A stretch of 64,000 bases of DNA from Streptococcus oralis (GTDB taxonomy: Bacteria; Bacillota; Bacilli; Lactobacillales; Streptococcaceae): positions 620,001-684,000 of the forward strand of contig NZ_CP023507.1 in NCBI RefSeq assembly GCF_002386345.1, in the 5' to 3' direction. Every line of letters begins with the position of its first letter. Positions within the stretch are counted from its first letter, which is position 1. Positions 48,437-56,341 of the stretch are shown here, one piece after another. Below the pieces are notes generated by a model that was not told the origin of the DNA, made no database searches, and saw nothing but the letters and a program-made list of their open reading frames with translations. Position numbers and translations under genes: made by a program.

Positions 48437-48816
48437 CAAAAGATTGGAATTTTAATCAACCATTAGAAAGTAAATCAGAAAATCAAGGGGATTCAGATAA
48501 AATTGCAGCCTTATTTGGAAATCATCAAGGAGGTAATGATGTAAATTATGAAGCAGCTTTTCAAAAGCGAAAACAAGCACCTGTGACGGAATCAAATTCT
48601 AGTTCTAAACCCAAAGTTACAGAGGTTAGAACAGGAAAAGACACAGATATCACTACAAGTTATCAGCAACATCTTAAAAGACTTATTGCGGATAACAATA
48701 GCGATATTCAAAGCAGTCAAAAGAAAATTGAAGAGCTACATACGTTGATTGACACAAAGAATAAAGACAATAAGAAATTTCAGTCCATTTATGATGCGAT
48801 TTCGGAATTACACTAA
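48433..48816 (+). CDS. Hypothetical ICE protein, 127 residues
   Basis: A low-complexity, hydrophilic N-terminal half followed by a coiled-coil end (QHLKRLIADNNSDIQSSQKKIEELHTLID). No membrane segment. Coupled to the upstream gene through ATGA; a terminator follows. Function unknown. Confidence 0.65.
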   Translation: MTKDWNFNQPLESKSENQGDSDKIAALFGNHQGGNDVNYEAAFQKRKQAPVTESNSSSKPKVTEVRTGKDTDITTSYQQHLKRLIADNNSDIQSSQKKIEELHTLIDTKNKDNKKFQSIYDAISELH

Positions 48817-48842
48817 GCAGTCCTGATAGGCTGCTTTTTTTG
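48814..48842 (+). terminator. Terminator after the 127-residue protein gene
   Basis: AAGCAG (48815-48820) pairs with CTGCTT (48831-48836), then T run. Confidence 0.85.
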
Positions 48843-48853
48843 AGAGGTTATAG

Positions 48854-49126
48854 ATGTTTACAACATTTTTTAAGAAAAATCACGACAATAGTGATGTATT
48901 TAAAAAGCTGATTCATAGACTATCTGATATGTCTGTCCAAGATCTTGAAAAAATAGACCGACTGCTAGATATCATTTTCACTACAGATCAAGGATCAGAA
49001 CAACTAAAAACAGAAGCAACTTATAGAGAAGAAACTTTGGACGACACATTAAAGGAAGCTAAGAATCAACTTTATAAGGAACAATTGGAGAAGAATTTAG
49101 AGAGGTTTAGGAAAAATAGTCAATAA
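48854..49126 (+). CDS. Hypothetical ICE protein, 90 residues
   Basis: A charged helical soluble protein (VFKKLIHRLSDMSVQDLEKIDRLLDIIF). GAGAGG precedes the ATG and a strong terminator follows. No family recognised. Confidence 0.65.
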   Translation: MFTTFFKKNHDNSDVFKKLIHRLSDMSVQDLEKIDRLLDIIFTTDQGSEQLKTEATYREETLDDTLKEAKNQLYKEQLEKNLERFRKNSQ

Positions 49127-49156
49127 CGCACCAAAATTGGTGCGTTATGCTTTTTT
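49123..49156 (+). terminator. Terminator before pezA
   Basis: A perfect 12-bp stem (49123-49134 with 49137-49148), two-base loop and six T. It isolates PezAT from the transfer operon. Confidence 0.92.
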
Positions 49157-49175
49157 ATGCTATAATTGAATTATA
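49137..49175 (+). promoter_or_regulatory. pezAT promoter with PezA operator candidate
   Basis: TTGGTG (49137-49142), 18-base spacer and TATAAT (49161-49166). The -10 box is part of a 15-base palindrome, TATAATTGAATTATA (49161-49175, symmetric except the centre). A palindrome overlapping the -10 fits autorepression by PezA dimers. Confidence 0.75.
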
Positions 49176-49193
49176 AAAATAAAGGAGTTTGCT

Positions 49194-49670
49194 ATGATTG
49201 GAAAGAACATAAAATCCTTACGTAAAACACATGACTTAACACAACCCGAATTTGCACGAATTATAGGAATTTCTCGAAATAGCTTGAGTCGTTATGAAAA
49301 TGGAACTAGTTCAGTCTCTACGGATCTAATAGATATCATTTGTCAGAAGTTTAATGTATCTTATGTCGATATCGTAGGAGAAGACAAAATGCTCAATCCT
49401 GTTGAAGATTATGAACTGACTTTAAAAATTGAAATTCTGAAAGAAAGAGGTGCTAATCTATTATCTCGACTCTATCGCTATCAAGATAGTCAGGGAATTA
49501 ACATTGATGATGAATCTAATCCTTGGATTTTAATGAGTGATGATCTATCTAACTTGATTCATACGAATATCTATTTAGTAGAAACTTTTGATGAAATAGA
49601 GAGATATAGCGGCTATTTGGATGGAATTGAACGTATGTTAGAGATATCTGAAAAACGGATGGTAGCTTAA
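49194..49670 (+). CDS. pezA: Antitoxin PezA
   Basis: A 158-residue antitoxin. An N-terminal Cro/CI-type HTH (about residues 5-58; LTQPEFARIIGISRNSLSRYENG) binds the operator. The helical C-terminal half binds and blocks PezT. From memory it is almost identical to the pneumococcal PezA. It overlaps pezT by one base. Confidence 0.96.
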   Translation: MIGKNIKSLRKTHDLTQPEFARIIGISRNSLSRYENGTSSVSTDLIDIICQKFNVSYVDIVGEDKMLNPVEDYELTLKIEILKERGANLLSRLYRYQDSQGINIDDESNPWILMSDDLSNLIHTNIYLVETFDEIERYSGYLDGIERMLEISEKRMVA

Positions 49671-50437
49671 TGGAAATCCAAGATTATACCGATAGTGCAT
49701 TCAAACATGCTTTAGCGCGGAACGTTCGCTCACTGACAAGAGGAAAAAAGTCCAGTAAGCAGCCTATAGCGATTTTGCTTGGAGGGCAAAGTGGTGCTGG
49801 TAAAACTACAATTCATCGTATTAAACAGAAAGAATTTCAAGGAAATATTGTTATCATAGATGGCGATAGTTTTCGTTCTCAGCATCCACACTATTTAGAA
49901 CTGCAGCAAGAATATGGCAAAGATAGTGTAGAATACACCAAAGATTTTGCAGGTAAAATGGTAGAGTCTTTAGTAACAGAATTGAGTCATTTGGGATACA
50001 ATCTTTTGATCGAGGGAACTCTACGAACAGTTGATGTTCCAAAGAAAACAGCACAACTCTTGAAAAATAAGGGACATGAAGTACAATTAGCCTTAATTGC
50101 GACAAAACCTAAGCTGTCCTATCTGAGCACTCTTATCCGATATGAAGAACTGTACGCTATCAATCCAAATCAAGCACGCGCAACTCCAAAAGAACATCAT
50201 GATTTCATTGTAAATCATCTAGTTGATAATTCACGACAATTGGAAGAACTAGCTATCTTTGAAAGAATTCAAATTTACCAACGAGATAGAAGTTGTGTAT
50301 ATGATTCAAAAGAAAATCTAACTTCAGCAGCAGATGTTCTTCAAGAGTTACTGTTTGGGGAGTGGAGTCAGGTAGAGAAAGAGATGTTGCAGGTGGAGGA
50401 AGAGATTTTAGAAACCTTGTGTAATCGTACAGAATAA
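49670..50437 (+). CDS. pezT: Toxin PezT (zeta family, UDP-GlcNAc kinase)
   Basis: Zeta toxins phosphorylate UDP-N-acetylglucosamine and stop peptidoglycan synthesis. Walker A is LLGGQSGAGKTTIH (about residues 36-49); the catalytic aspartate lies in IIDGDSFRSQHPHY; IEGTLRT follows. The 255-residue length is as expected, but the last 10 or so residues differ from the pneumococcal protein as I remember it. No terminator follows, so the Lamassu genes 41 bases downstream may be co-transcribed. Confidence 0.95.
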   Translation: MEIQDYTDSAFKHALARNVRSLTRGKKSSKQPIAILLGGQSGAGKTTIHRIKQKEFQGNIVIIDGDSFRSQHPHYLELQQEYGKDSVEYTKDFAGKMVESLVTELSHLGYNLLIEGTLRTVDVPKKTAQLLKNKGHEVQLALIATKPKLSYLSTLIRYEELYAINPNQARATPKEHHDFIVNHLVDNSRQLEELAIFERIQIYQRDRSCVYDSKENLTSAADVLQELLFGEWSQVEKEMLQVEEEILETLCNRTE

Positions 50438-50477
50438 TGATGAAGAAAAAATATTAGGAAGTGAAATATAGCTGATT

Positions 50478-52091
50478 ATGATAGACAATTTAAAAAATCA
50501 TTTTGATAATCTATTTACTGATGATAAAAACAATATACTAAACATAGATTTTAGTCAATCTATTGATAAACTACATGCTCCAATAAATAATGAGGATATT
50601 GAAGATATTCTTTTAGCAGAGGAGACCTCAGATGATGGTGGGATTATTGCTATGACAGGATTTTATTATCAGATGATGGTGGCTGTACTTTATTTGGGAG
50701 AAGTATTCCAAGGTGATTGGGATGGGATGTTTTTAGATCATCACCAAGATATTGTTTTGTTTAATAATTCAAAGAAAATAATAAAATTTATCCAAGTGAA
50801 AACTAAAAATAGCACCTATGCACCTGCAAATAAAAAAATAGTAGAAAGCTGGATTCCCAAATTATTTATAACTGCGTTCAATATAAAACAAAAACAAGAC
50901 TTCAATTTAAAATTTGAATTAGTTTCTAACTGTTTTTTTCAAGATCAAAAAAATTTTAATATTTCACCATTTTATCCAGATTCGGAAAGTAGAAGTATTG
51001 AAGAGACAAAACAAATGATCAGTGCTTCTTTTGGTTCGAAAGTTATTAATTACAATGATAATAATGAGGATTTTCTGGACCAAGCTTTTGAAAACTTTAA
51101 TATGAGACATATACCTCATGAATCATTAGAAGAAAAGGTAGTGAGGAATATACCAATAAGTTTAGGTTTTGTGAACAATCAACTATCGCAAGATACGCTT
51201 GATCACATTATTTCCGAGTTTTTTAAATCATGTTACAACCCTGAAGATGCGTCGGTACAATTAATTAGTGGTGAAAGGTTAAACAAACTTAAAGGAATTA
51301 TAAAAAAGCAACTAGAAAACTCAGTAGTAAATGCATATCATAAAAGTTCTGAGAAAATTTTCACAGATTACTTAACAAAATTGGACAAAGAATATTCTCA
51401 TCCTAGAATGAAGTCAGATTTTATTAAGGAGTTTAGAATATTTTTGGATAGGTTTGATGTTGAGATAAAAAAGACTTTGTCATCTAGCGATTTAACAATG
51501 ATGGGTATTATCAATAGGTATTTAAAACACAATGAGAGTATTAATGTAATGCTAGAGGAGAGTGACCGTAAGGAACATTTTAATGACTTGTTTTCATTAT
51601 TGTTATTCCTCAAGATTTCGATTGAAAGTGATATAAAGATTGACGAGAAAAACAGAAACATTTTATCAGTTAATTTAGATAAACTGCTCTTTTTGGTTTT
51701 AGGAAATGACGATAATTTTAGGGAGCCTTCAGAAATTATTAAAGAGTTTAAAGATTTATTTCAGAGGTTAGATGATTCAGAAAAATTTAGAATTTTTTAT
51801 TCTGGGAATATTTCTGTGATTATTTCAGGTAAATTTTATAATGAAAATAGTAGTGAGTATACTACATTAAAAAAAGAAGAGTTAGATTTTTATACAACTC
51901 CTAGCATAAATAATCCTAAATTGGATGATATGAGTACTAATAATATTAAAGATGTTCAGGCACCAATAAATATTTTATATGCTCATCGAAAGAGATTGGC
52001 TGAAATAAACGATGATAGAATAAAATATAATAATTTAGTGGAGATGAAAAATAAAATTGTTGAGGAGTTACAGTTAGATGGTATTATTTGA
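50478..52091 (+). CDS. lmuA: Lamassu effector LmuA (DUF4297/Cap4-like nuclease)
   Basis: A 537-residue protein. The N-terminal domain has the DUF4297/Cap4 pattern of a PD-(D/E)xK nuclease: GFYYQMMVAVLYL (residues 61-73), QDIVLF (about 90-95, catalytic aspartate) and FIQVKTK (104-110, QxK). This family cuts DNA when released by its sensor partners. The rest (about 150-537) is helical and unrecognised. It overlaps the next gene by 14 bases. Order effector, small protein, SMC ATPase is that of Lamassu. The start lacks a close ribosome site (AGGAAGTG is 17-24 bases away). Confidence 0.82.
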   Translation: MIDNLKNHFDNLFTDDKNNILNIDFSQSIDKLHAPINNEDIEDILLAEETSDDGGIIAMTGFYYQMMVAVLYLGEVFQGDWDGMFLDHHQDIVLFNNSKKIIKFIQVKTKNSTYAPANKKIVESWIPKLFITAFNIKQKQDFNLKFELVSNCFFQDQKNFNISPFYPDSESRSIEETKQMISASFGSKVINYNDNNEDFLDQAFENFNMRHIPHESLEEKVVRNIPISLGFVNNQLSQDTLDHIISEFFKSCYNPEDASVQLISGERLNKLKGIIKKQLENSVVNAYHKSSEKIFTDYLTKLDKEYSHPRMKSDFIKEFRIFLDRFDVEIKKTLSSSDLTMMGIINRYLKHNESINVMLEESDRKEHFNDLFSLLLFLKISIESDIKIDEKNRNILSVNLDKLLFLVLGNDDNFREPSEIIKEFKDLFQRLDDSEKFRIFYSGNISVIISGKFYNENSSEYTTLKKEELDFYTTPSINNPKLDDMSTNNIKDVQAPINILYAHRKRLAEINDDRIKYNNLVEMKNKIVEELQLDGII

Positions 52092-52617
52092 AGAGTTGAG
52101 AAGTTATATTAATAAAGCACGATATAAAGAGGTAAATGTTCAGGAGATTGATTATCCTACCTTTTATGATGAAGCAAATGGGAAATTAATAATTGTATAC
52201 AATGAACAAATTACCCAAGATGATTCGCTTAGAGAGAAGATTAATAATATATCGAAAAGTATTAGAGAGATTATCAAGAATCATGTTGAATATAATTTAT
52301 GGAATACTTATTTGCTAGTATTAGTTGATATAAATTTGTTTAACGAAAAATATTATTATGTCGAAAGAGATGTAAGAAATCTTAGGAAATATGTTATCCA
52401 AAATGAAAAGGACATTTCACGAATCCCGTTTATAAATATGGCAGAACATAAAATAGATAACGATGGAGTAAAGGGGCATAGCTATTCGCCTTCAGTACAG
52501 ATTCAAGATTTGTATAAAAATTTAATGGCTAAAGATGGGGATAGAAAAAAATTATCGAAATCTAAGATATCCGAAACTTTAAAAGAGTTAAAATTTTTAG
52601 GAGAAAATGATGATTAG
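52078..52617 (+). CDS. lmuC: Lamassu middle component LmuC (ABC-3C middle component)
   Basis: A 179-residue soluble protein between the effector and the SMC-like ATPase, in the place and size range of the ABC-three-component 'middle component'. It looks like a helix-plus-strand protein (YNLWNTYLLVLVDINLFNEKYYYVERDVRNLRKYV) followed by a tail that may be a winged helix. It bridges LmuA to LmuB. Overlaps of 14 and 11 bases with its neighbours support one translationally coupled operon. The family call rests mainly on context. Confidence 0.72.
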   Translation: MVLFEELRSYINKARYKEVNVQEIDYPTFYDEANGKLIIVYNEQITQDDSLREKINNISKSIREIIKNHVEYNLWNTYLLVLVDINLFNEKYYYVERDVRNLRKYVIQNEKDISRIPFINMAEHKIDNDGVKGHSYSPSVQIQDLYKNLMAKDGDRKKLSKSKISETLKELKFLGENDD

Positions 52618-55246
52618 ATTGAAGCAAGTAATAATTAAAAATTTTAGAAATTTTCAAGGTACACATCAGTTTGATTTTTCAAAAGACGTTACTATCTTTT
52701 TAGGAGATAACGGAAATGGGAAAAGTTCAGTTTTTGATGCAATTCAATGGTGTTTAACAGGAAATGTTGAAAGATTCAAGAATGTCAGTAGTGCAGACAT
52801 CATGAAAAGTGTACTAATAAATAAGAACTCTGATGAATGTGCAGTTGAAATTATCTTTACAACTAATTTATCTTTGAAAAGGGTAGCACCAAGATATGGT
52901 AATATTAGAGTTTCTTGTAATTATGGCAATGAAATTGTACGAGGAGATAAAAATGTCAAAGAATATATCGAGGGATTATTCAAGAATTCAAAAGGTGAAA
53001 AATTTGATATTCAAGAATTTCTGAAGTCCTCTTTACTTGCTCAAGATCAGGTGTTAGATTTCATTTCAAGTGACACCGCGAACGATCGTTATAGGGTACT
53101 ATCTTCGATACTAGGAATGAATGAAATAACTAACTTAAAAGAGAATTACGAAAAGGTTAGGAGTTTGCTGGATAATGAAATGGAGAAAAAAGCAGATTTT
53201 GTGAAATCTCTTCAAAAGGAAATTGATCTTCAAGAATCAAAAATTGACTATGGATATAAATATCTGATTACTGATGAAATAAGTAATTCTAGTTTCGAGG
53301 ATAAACAAAAAGAAAATAATGAGCTACAGAAAAGTAAAGCTCAGATTGAAGAGAGACTTACACGATTTAATTTGCAGTATAATAATATTAAACAGGATAT
53401 TGGTGATCTAAATCAGATTGCTAACACAATTAAATCACTAGAATATGAGATAAAAGAACTTCAAATCGATCAAGAAAAAAACTTAAAAGATTCTGCCTTG
53501 AATGATAATTTATTAGAACAAAATAAGAAGAATATTGAACAAGCAAATAAAGAAGAGGAATTTTTATCTAAAAATAAGCTTTATCAATCTGAATTTATAG
53601 ATATAAAAAATAAGTTGTCTAATTCTAACTTTGACGGATTAACTTTTGAAACGGATAAAGATATACAAAAGAAGATTGAGGATTTAAAGGGACAGGTTGA
53701 AAAGTATCAATATGCTTTGTCTCATATTGTTAACTATTACAATTTAATAAACGATAAGGAACAAATTCCAAAATCTATTGACGAGTTTAATAAAAAAAAT
53801 GAAAAATTAGAAGGAGAAATCCAAGTATTACAAGATAGGGTAGTTGAATTAAAGTCAGATTTTAGCACAGTTGAATCAAAGAATGATATTGACTCACTGA
53901 TTCAATTAGTTCAAGAGGCATATAAATTTGTGAGTGACCATAAGGAATTTGAGAATACTTGCCCGGTTTGCAGTCAGTCCGTTAAAAATACCCCCAAACA
54001 TTTTGATGAGCGTATTACTAATCTATTGGAACAAAGTAACATTACAGCTGAAAAAATTAGTGGGTTTAGGAAACGAATAAACGAGATTGAATCAAGCATT
54101 TTGAATAAACAAGAAGAAGTTCGTACAATTCAATTAGATATATCCAAATTAAAATATCAAGAGAACGAAATCCAGACAAAACTAGACATTATATTGGGTG
54201 ATTATCTATATGTTAAAGACAACTTTACATTAGATAAAGAACAGTTGGAGTATTTTATAAATGAATCTCAAAATACTATTGAAAAATGTAAAAAGTATCT
54301 AGAGTTAAAAAATAAAAAGAGTATAATCGAAGATCAGTTGGCGGAAACATCTGATATTGAATTCTCAGGTTTAAATTTAAAAGAATTATTGTCAAAAAAT
54401 GAGGAATTATTAAAACAACAAGACAAATTATTAATACTTCAAAATGACCAAAAGAATTATTTAGAGGAAAAGAATAGACTCTTGAATTTGCTGAACAATG
54501 TGAGTGAAATGATTGATGAATATGCCAAGGAATATTCTATTAGCAATTATAATGATATTCCGAATGTTCTGTCAAATTTAATTGATGACAAAAATAATAA
54601 AATTATTTCACTAGCTCAAGAGTTAAAAAAGCATCAAGATATTATTATATATAATGCTTTAAATGAAAATATACGTCAAAAAAAGAAATCTTTGCAACAA
54701 CCTAAAAAAACTATCACAGCATTGAAAGAAAAATTGGAAATTGTAGATGAAGAAATAAAGAAGATTAATGAATCATATAACTTTGTTCAGTTAATTAACA
54801 GCAATGAATCAATTATCCAACAATATTTTAATTACCTTAATCCGAATGTATCAAGTTATAGAAATTTATATTTCAATATAAATGATGATGATAATACGTT
54901 AGATATTGAAATAAAAAATAGTGATGGAACTACTAACGTTGCTAATGTTTTAAGTTCTGGACAACTGAACGTATTAGCAATCGCTATTTTTATTGCGAAG
55001 AATATTAGTCAGAATAGCACAGTGATTGATTTTATTGGTATAGATGATCCTATTCAAAATATGGATGACATTAATCAGTTCTCTATGATTGATGTTCTCA
55101 GTCAATTAAAGAAGCAACTCATTTTCACTACACATGATGTAAAATATGTAAATCTATTTCTGAAAAAAAATGAACTTCGCTTAGACGATATTTCTGTATA
55201 TTATTTGGATGCTGAAAACGATAGATATGAGAATATTTTAATTTGA
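52607..55246 (+). CDS. lmuB: Lamassu SMC-like ATPase LmuB
   Basis: An 879-residue Rad50/SMC-like ATPase. Walker A GDNGNGKSS is at residues 33-41, followed by long coiled coils (about 180-760). A zinc-hook motif CPVC is at 452-455 in the middle of the coil. The ABC signature LSSGQLNVLAIAIF lies at about 782-795 and Walker B FIGIDDP at about 808-814. LmuB senses foreign DNA structures or ends and unleashes LmuA. Complete zinc hook and both ATPase halves suggest a working protein. Confidence 0.88.
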   Translation: MMIRLKQVIIKNFRNFQGTHQFDFSKDVTIFLGDNGNGKSSVFDAIQWCLTGNVERFKNVSSADIMKSVLINKNSDECAVEIIFTTNLSLKRVAPRYGNIRVSCNYGNEIVRGDKNVKEYIEGLFKNSKGEKFDIQEFLKSSLLAQDQVLDFISSDTANDRYRVLSSILGMNEITNLKENYEKVRSLLDNEMEKKADFVKSLQKEIDLQESKIDYGYKYLITDEISNSSFEDKQKENNELQKSKAQIEERLTRFNLQYNNIKQDIGDLNQIANTIKSLEYEIKELQIDQEKNLKDSALNDNLLEQNKKNIEQANKEEEFLSKNKLYQSEFIDIKNKLSNSNFDGLTFETDKDIQKKIEDLKGQVEKYQYALSHIVNYYNLINDKEQIPKSIDEFNKKNEKLEGEIQVLQDRVVELKSDFSTVESKNDIDSLIQLVQEAYKFVSDHKEFENTCPVCSQSVKNTPKHFDERITNLLEQSNITAEKISGFRKRINEIESSILNKQEEVRTIQLDISKLKYQENEIQTKLDIILGDYLYVKDNFTLDKEQLEYFINESQNTIEKCKKYLELKNKKSIIEDQLAETSDIEFSGLNLKELLSKNEELLKQQDKLLILQNDQKNYLEEKNRLLNLLNNVSEMIDEYAKEYSISNYNDIPNVLSNLIDDKNNKIISLAQELKKHQDIIIYNALNENIRQKKKSLQQPKKTITALKEKLEIVDEEIKKINESYNFVQLINSNESIIQQYFNYLNPNVSSYRNLYFNINDDDNTLDIEIKNSDGTTNVANVLSSGQLNVLAIAIFIAKNISQNSTVIDFIGIDDPIQNMDDINQFSMIDVLSQLKKQLIFTTHDVKYVNLFLKKNELRLDDISVYYLDAENDRYENILI

Positions 55247-55285
55247 GATTAGACTCAATGATGGATTATATGTATGTTTAGAATT

Positions 55286-55316
55286 GAGAGTCAAGATTAT
55301 TGACCCTCTTTTTTAT
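55286..55316 (+). terminator. Terminator of the Lamassu operon
   Basis: GAGAGTCAA pairs with TTGACCCTC (one mismatch), then T run. Confidence 0.8.
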
Positions 55317-55399
55317 CATCTCATTTCCTTGTGATAAAATTTCCAACTTTCCTTTGCTATACTTTTCTCAACTTGTAAAAATCTAACTAAGATTTTTCT

Positions 55400-55610
55400 C
55401 TGGGGGTTTGGGGGCGGAGCCACCAAGTTATCTTATCGTTAGCTGTCAAAACTGGAAGGTTTTGGTCGGTTGGCGATATGATTTTTGGGATATTGTGGAC
55501 ACAATATCTGAGCTCGCAAAGCCTTACAAGACGATAGATTTTGTTTTTATAAGTTTCCCGTGGTTGACACGGGGTCGGGAATTATCCGACAATAGATAAA
55601 AGTGAGGGAG
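55400..55610 (+). other. Probable origin of transfer (oriT) region
   Basis: About 350 non-coding bases precede the mobilisation genes. They begin with a G-rich tract (TGGGGGTTTGGGGGCGGAG), then show three inverted repeats: GATATTGT/ACAATATC (55489-55496 with 55501-55508), CCCGTG/CACGGG (55557-55562 with 55568-55573) and GTCGG/CCGAC (55574-55578 with 55586-55590). Inverted repeats next to relaxase genes are the mark of oriT. The nick site is not assigned. A 63-codon ORF here has no ribosome site and is rejected. Confidence 0.6.
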
Positions 55611-55614
55611 TAGT

Positions 55615-55971
55615 ATGTCAGAACAACACAGAGACATTCGCAAAGAGATTAATTTGACCGCAAATGAATTAGAAATGATTGACATAATGATGAAAAATAA
55701 AGGATTTGAACACTTTTCTTCATTTGCCAGAAACAAGTTACTGGAGAACGAGTTAGAAATGACTGCTGAAAAGTGGTTCACCTTCTGGCGTTCTCAAAAG
55801 CTGGAACAAATCAGTCGTGATGTTTATGAGATTTTAATCTTATCAAGGGCAGAACATCAAGTCACCCAAGAACATGTATCCATTCTCTTAACCTGTGTTC
55901 AGGAATTGATTCAAGAAATAGGGAACTCCATTCCTCTTAGTCAAGACTTCCGTAAAAAATACATGAGGTAG
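55615..55971 (+). CDS. Relaxosome accessory protein (ribbon-helix-helix-like)
   Basis: A 118-residue protein. The N-terminal part (DIRKEINLTANELEMIDIMMKNKGFEHFSSFARNKLL) has the strand-helix-helix pattern of RHH DNA-binding proteins and parallels the start of the MobC-like protein just downstream. It likely binds oriT. It starts behind GTGAGGGAG and ends 4 bases before mobC. Confidence 0.65.
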   Translation: MSEQHRDIRKEINLTANELEMIDIMMKNKGFEHFSSFARNKLLENELEMTAEKWFTFWRSQKLEQISRDVYEILILSRAEHQVTQEHVSILLTCVQELIQEIGNSIPLSQDFRKKYMR

Positions 55972-55975
55972 GCAC

Positions 55976-56341
55976 ATGGAAAATCGTTACCGAACTAAGC
56001 TAAAGAAAGTTTTCCTATCTGATAGCGAATTGAGTCAGTTGAAACATTGCATCGATCAAAGCGGTTGTCAATCTTTTTCAGAATATGCTCGACGAACCCT
56101 ACTTGACCCTGGTATGAATTTCATCACCATTGATACAACTGGTTATCAAGATTTGATATTTGAGTTGAAGAGGATTGGTAATAACATCAACCAGATTGCC
56201 CGAAGTGTTAATCAATCTCAGTTGATTTCAAGTGAAGAATTGCAAGACTTGAAAAAGGGAATCGCTGACTTGATAAGTGAGGTAGAGAAAGAGTTTAGTG
56301 TTCAAGCAAAAAAGTTGAGGGAGTTTTATGGTCATCACTAA
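55976..56341 (+). CDS. mobC: MobC-family mobilisation protein
   Basis: A 121-residue protein with the MobC pattern: RTKLKKVFLSDSELSQLKHCIDQSG at the N-terminus (RHH) and the family motif ELKRIGNNINQIARSVNQ (about residues 62-79). MobC bends or opens DNA at oriT to help the relaxase. It overlaps the relaxase gene by 14 bases. Confidence 0.82.
   Translation: MENRYRTKLKKVFLSDSELSQLKHCIDQSGCQSFSEYARRTLLDPGMNFITIDTTGYQDLIFELKRIGNNINQIARSVNQSQLISSEELQDLKKGIADLISEVEKEFSVQAKKLREFYGHH

Noticed and set aside
55408..55599. 63-codon ORF in the oriT region
   Set aside because: No ribosome site, and it covers the inverted repeats of the probable oriT.
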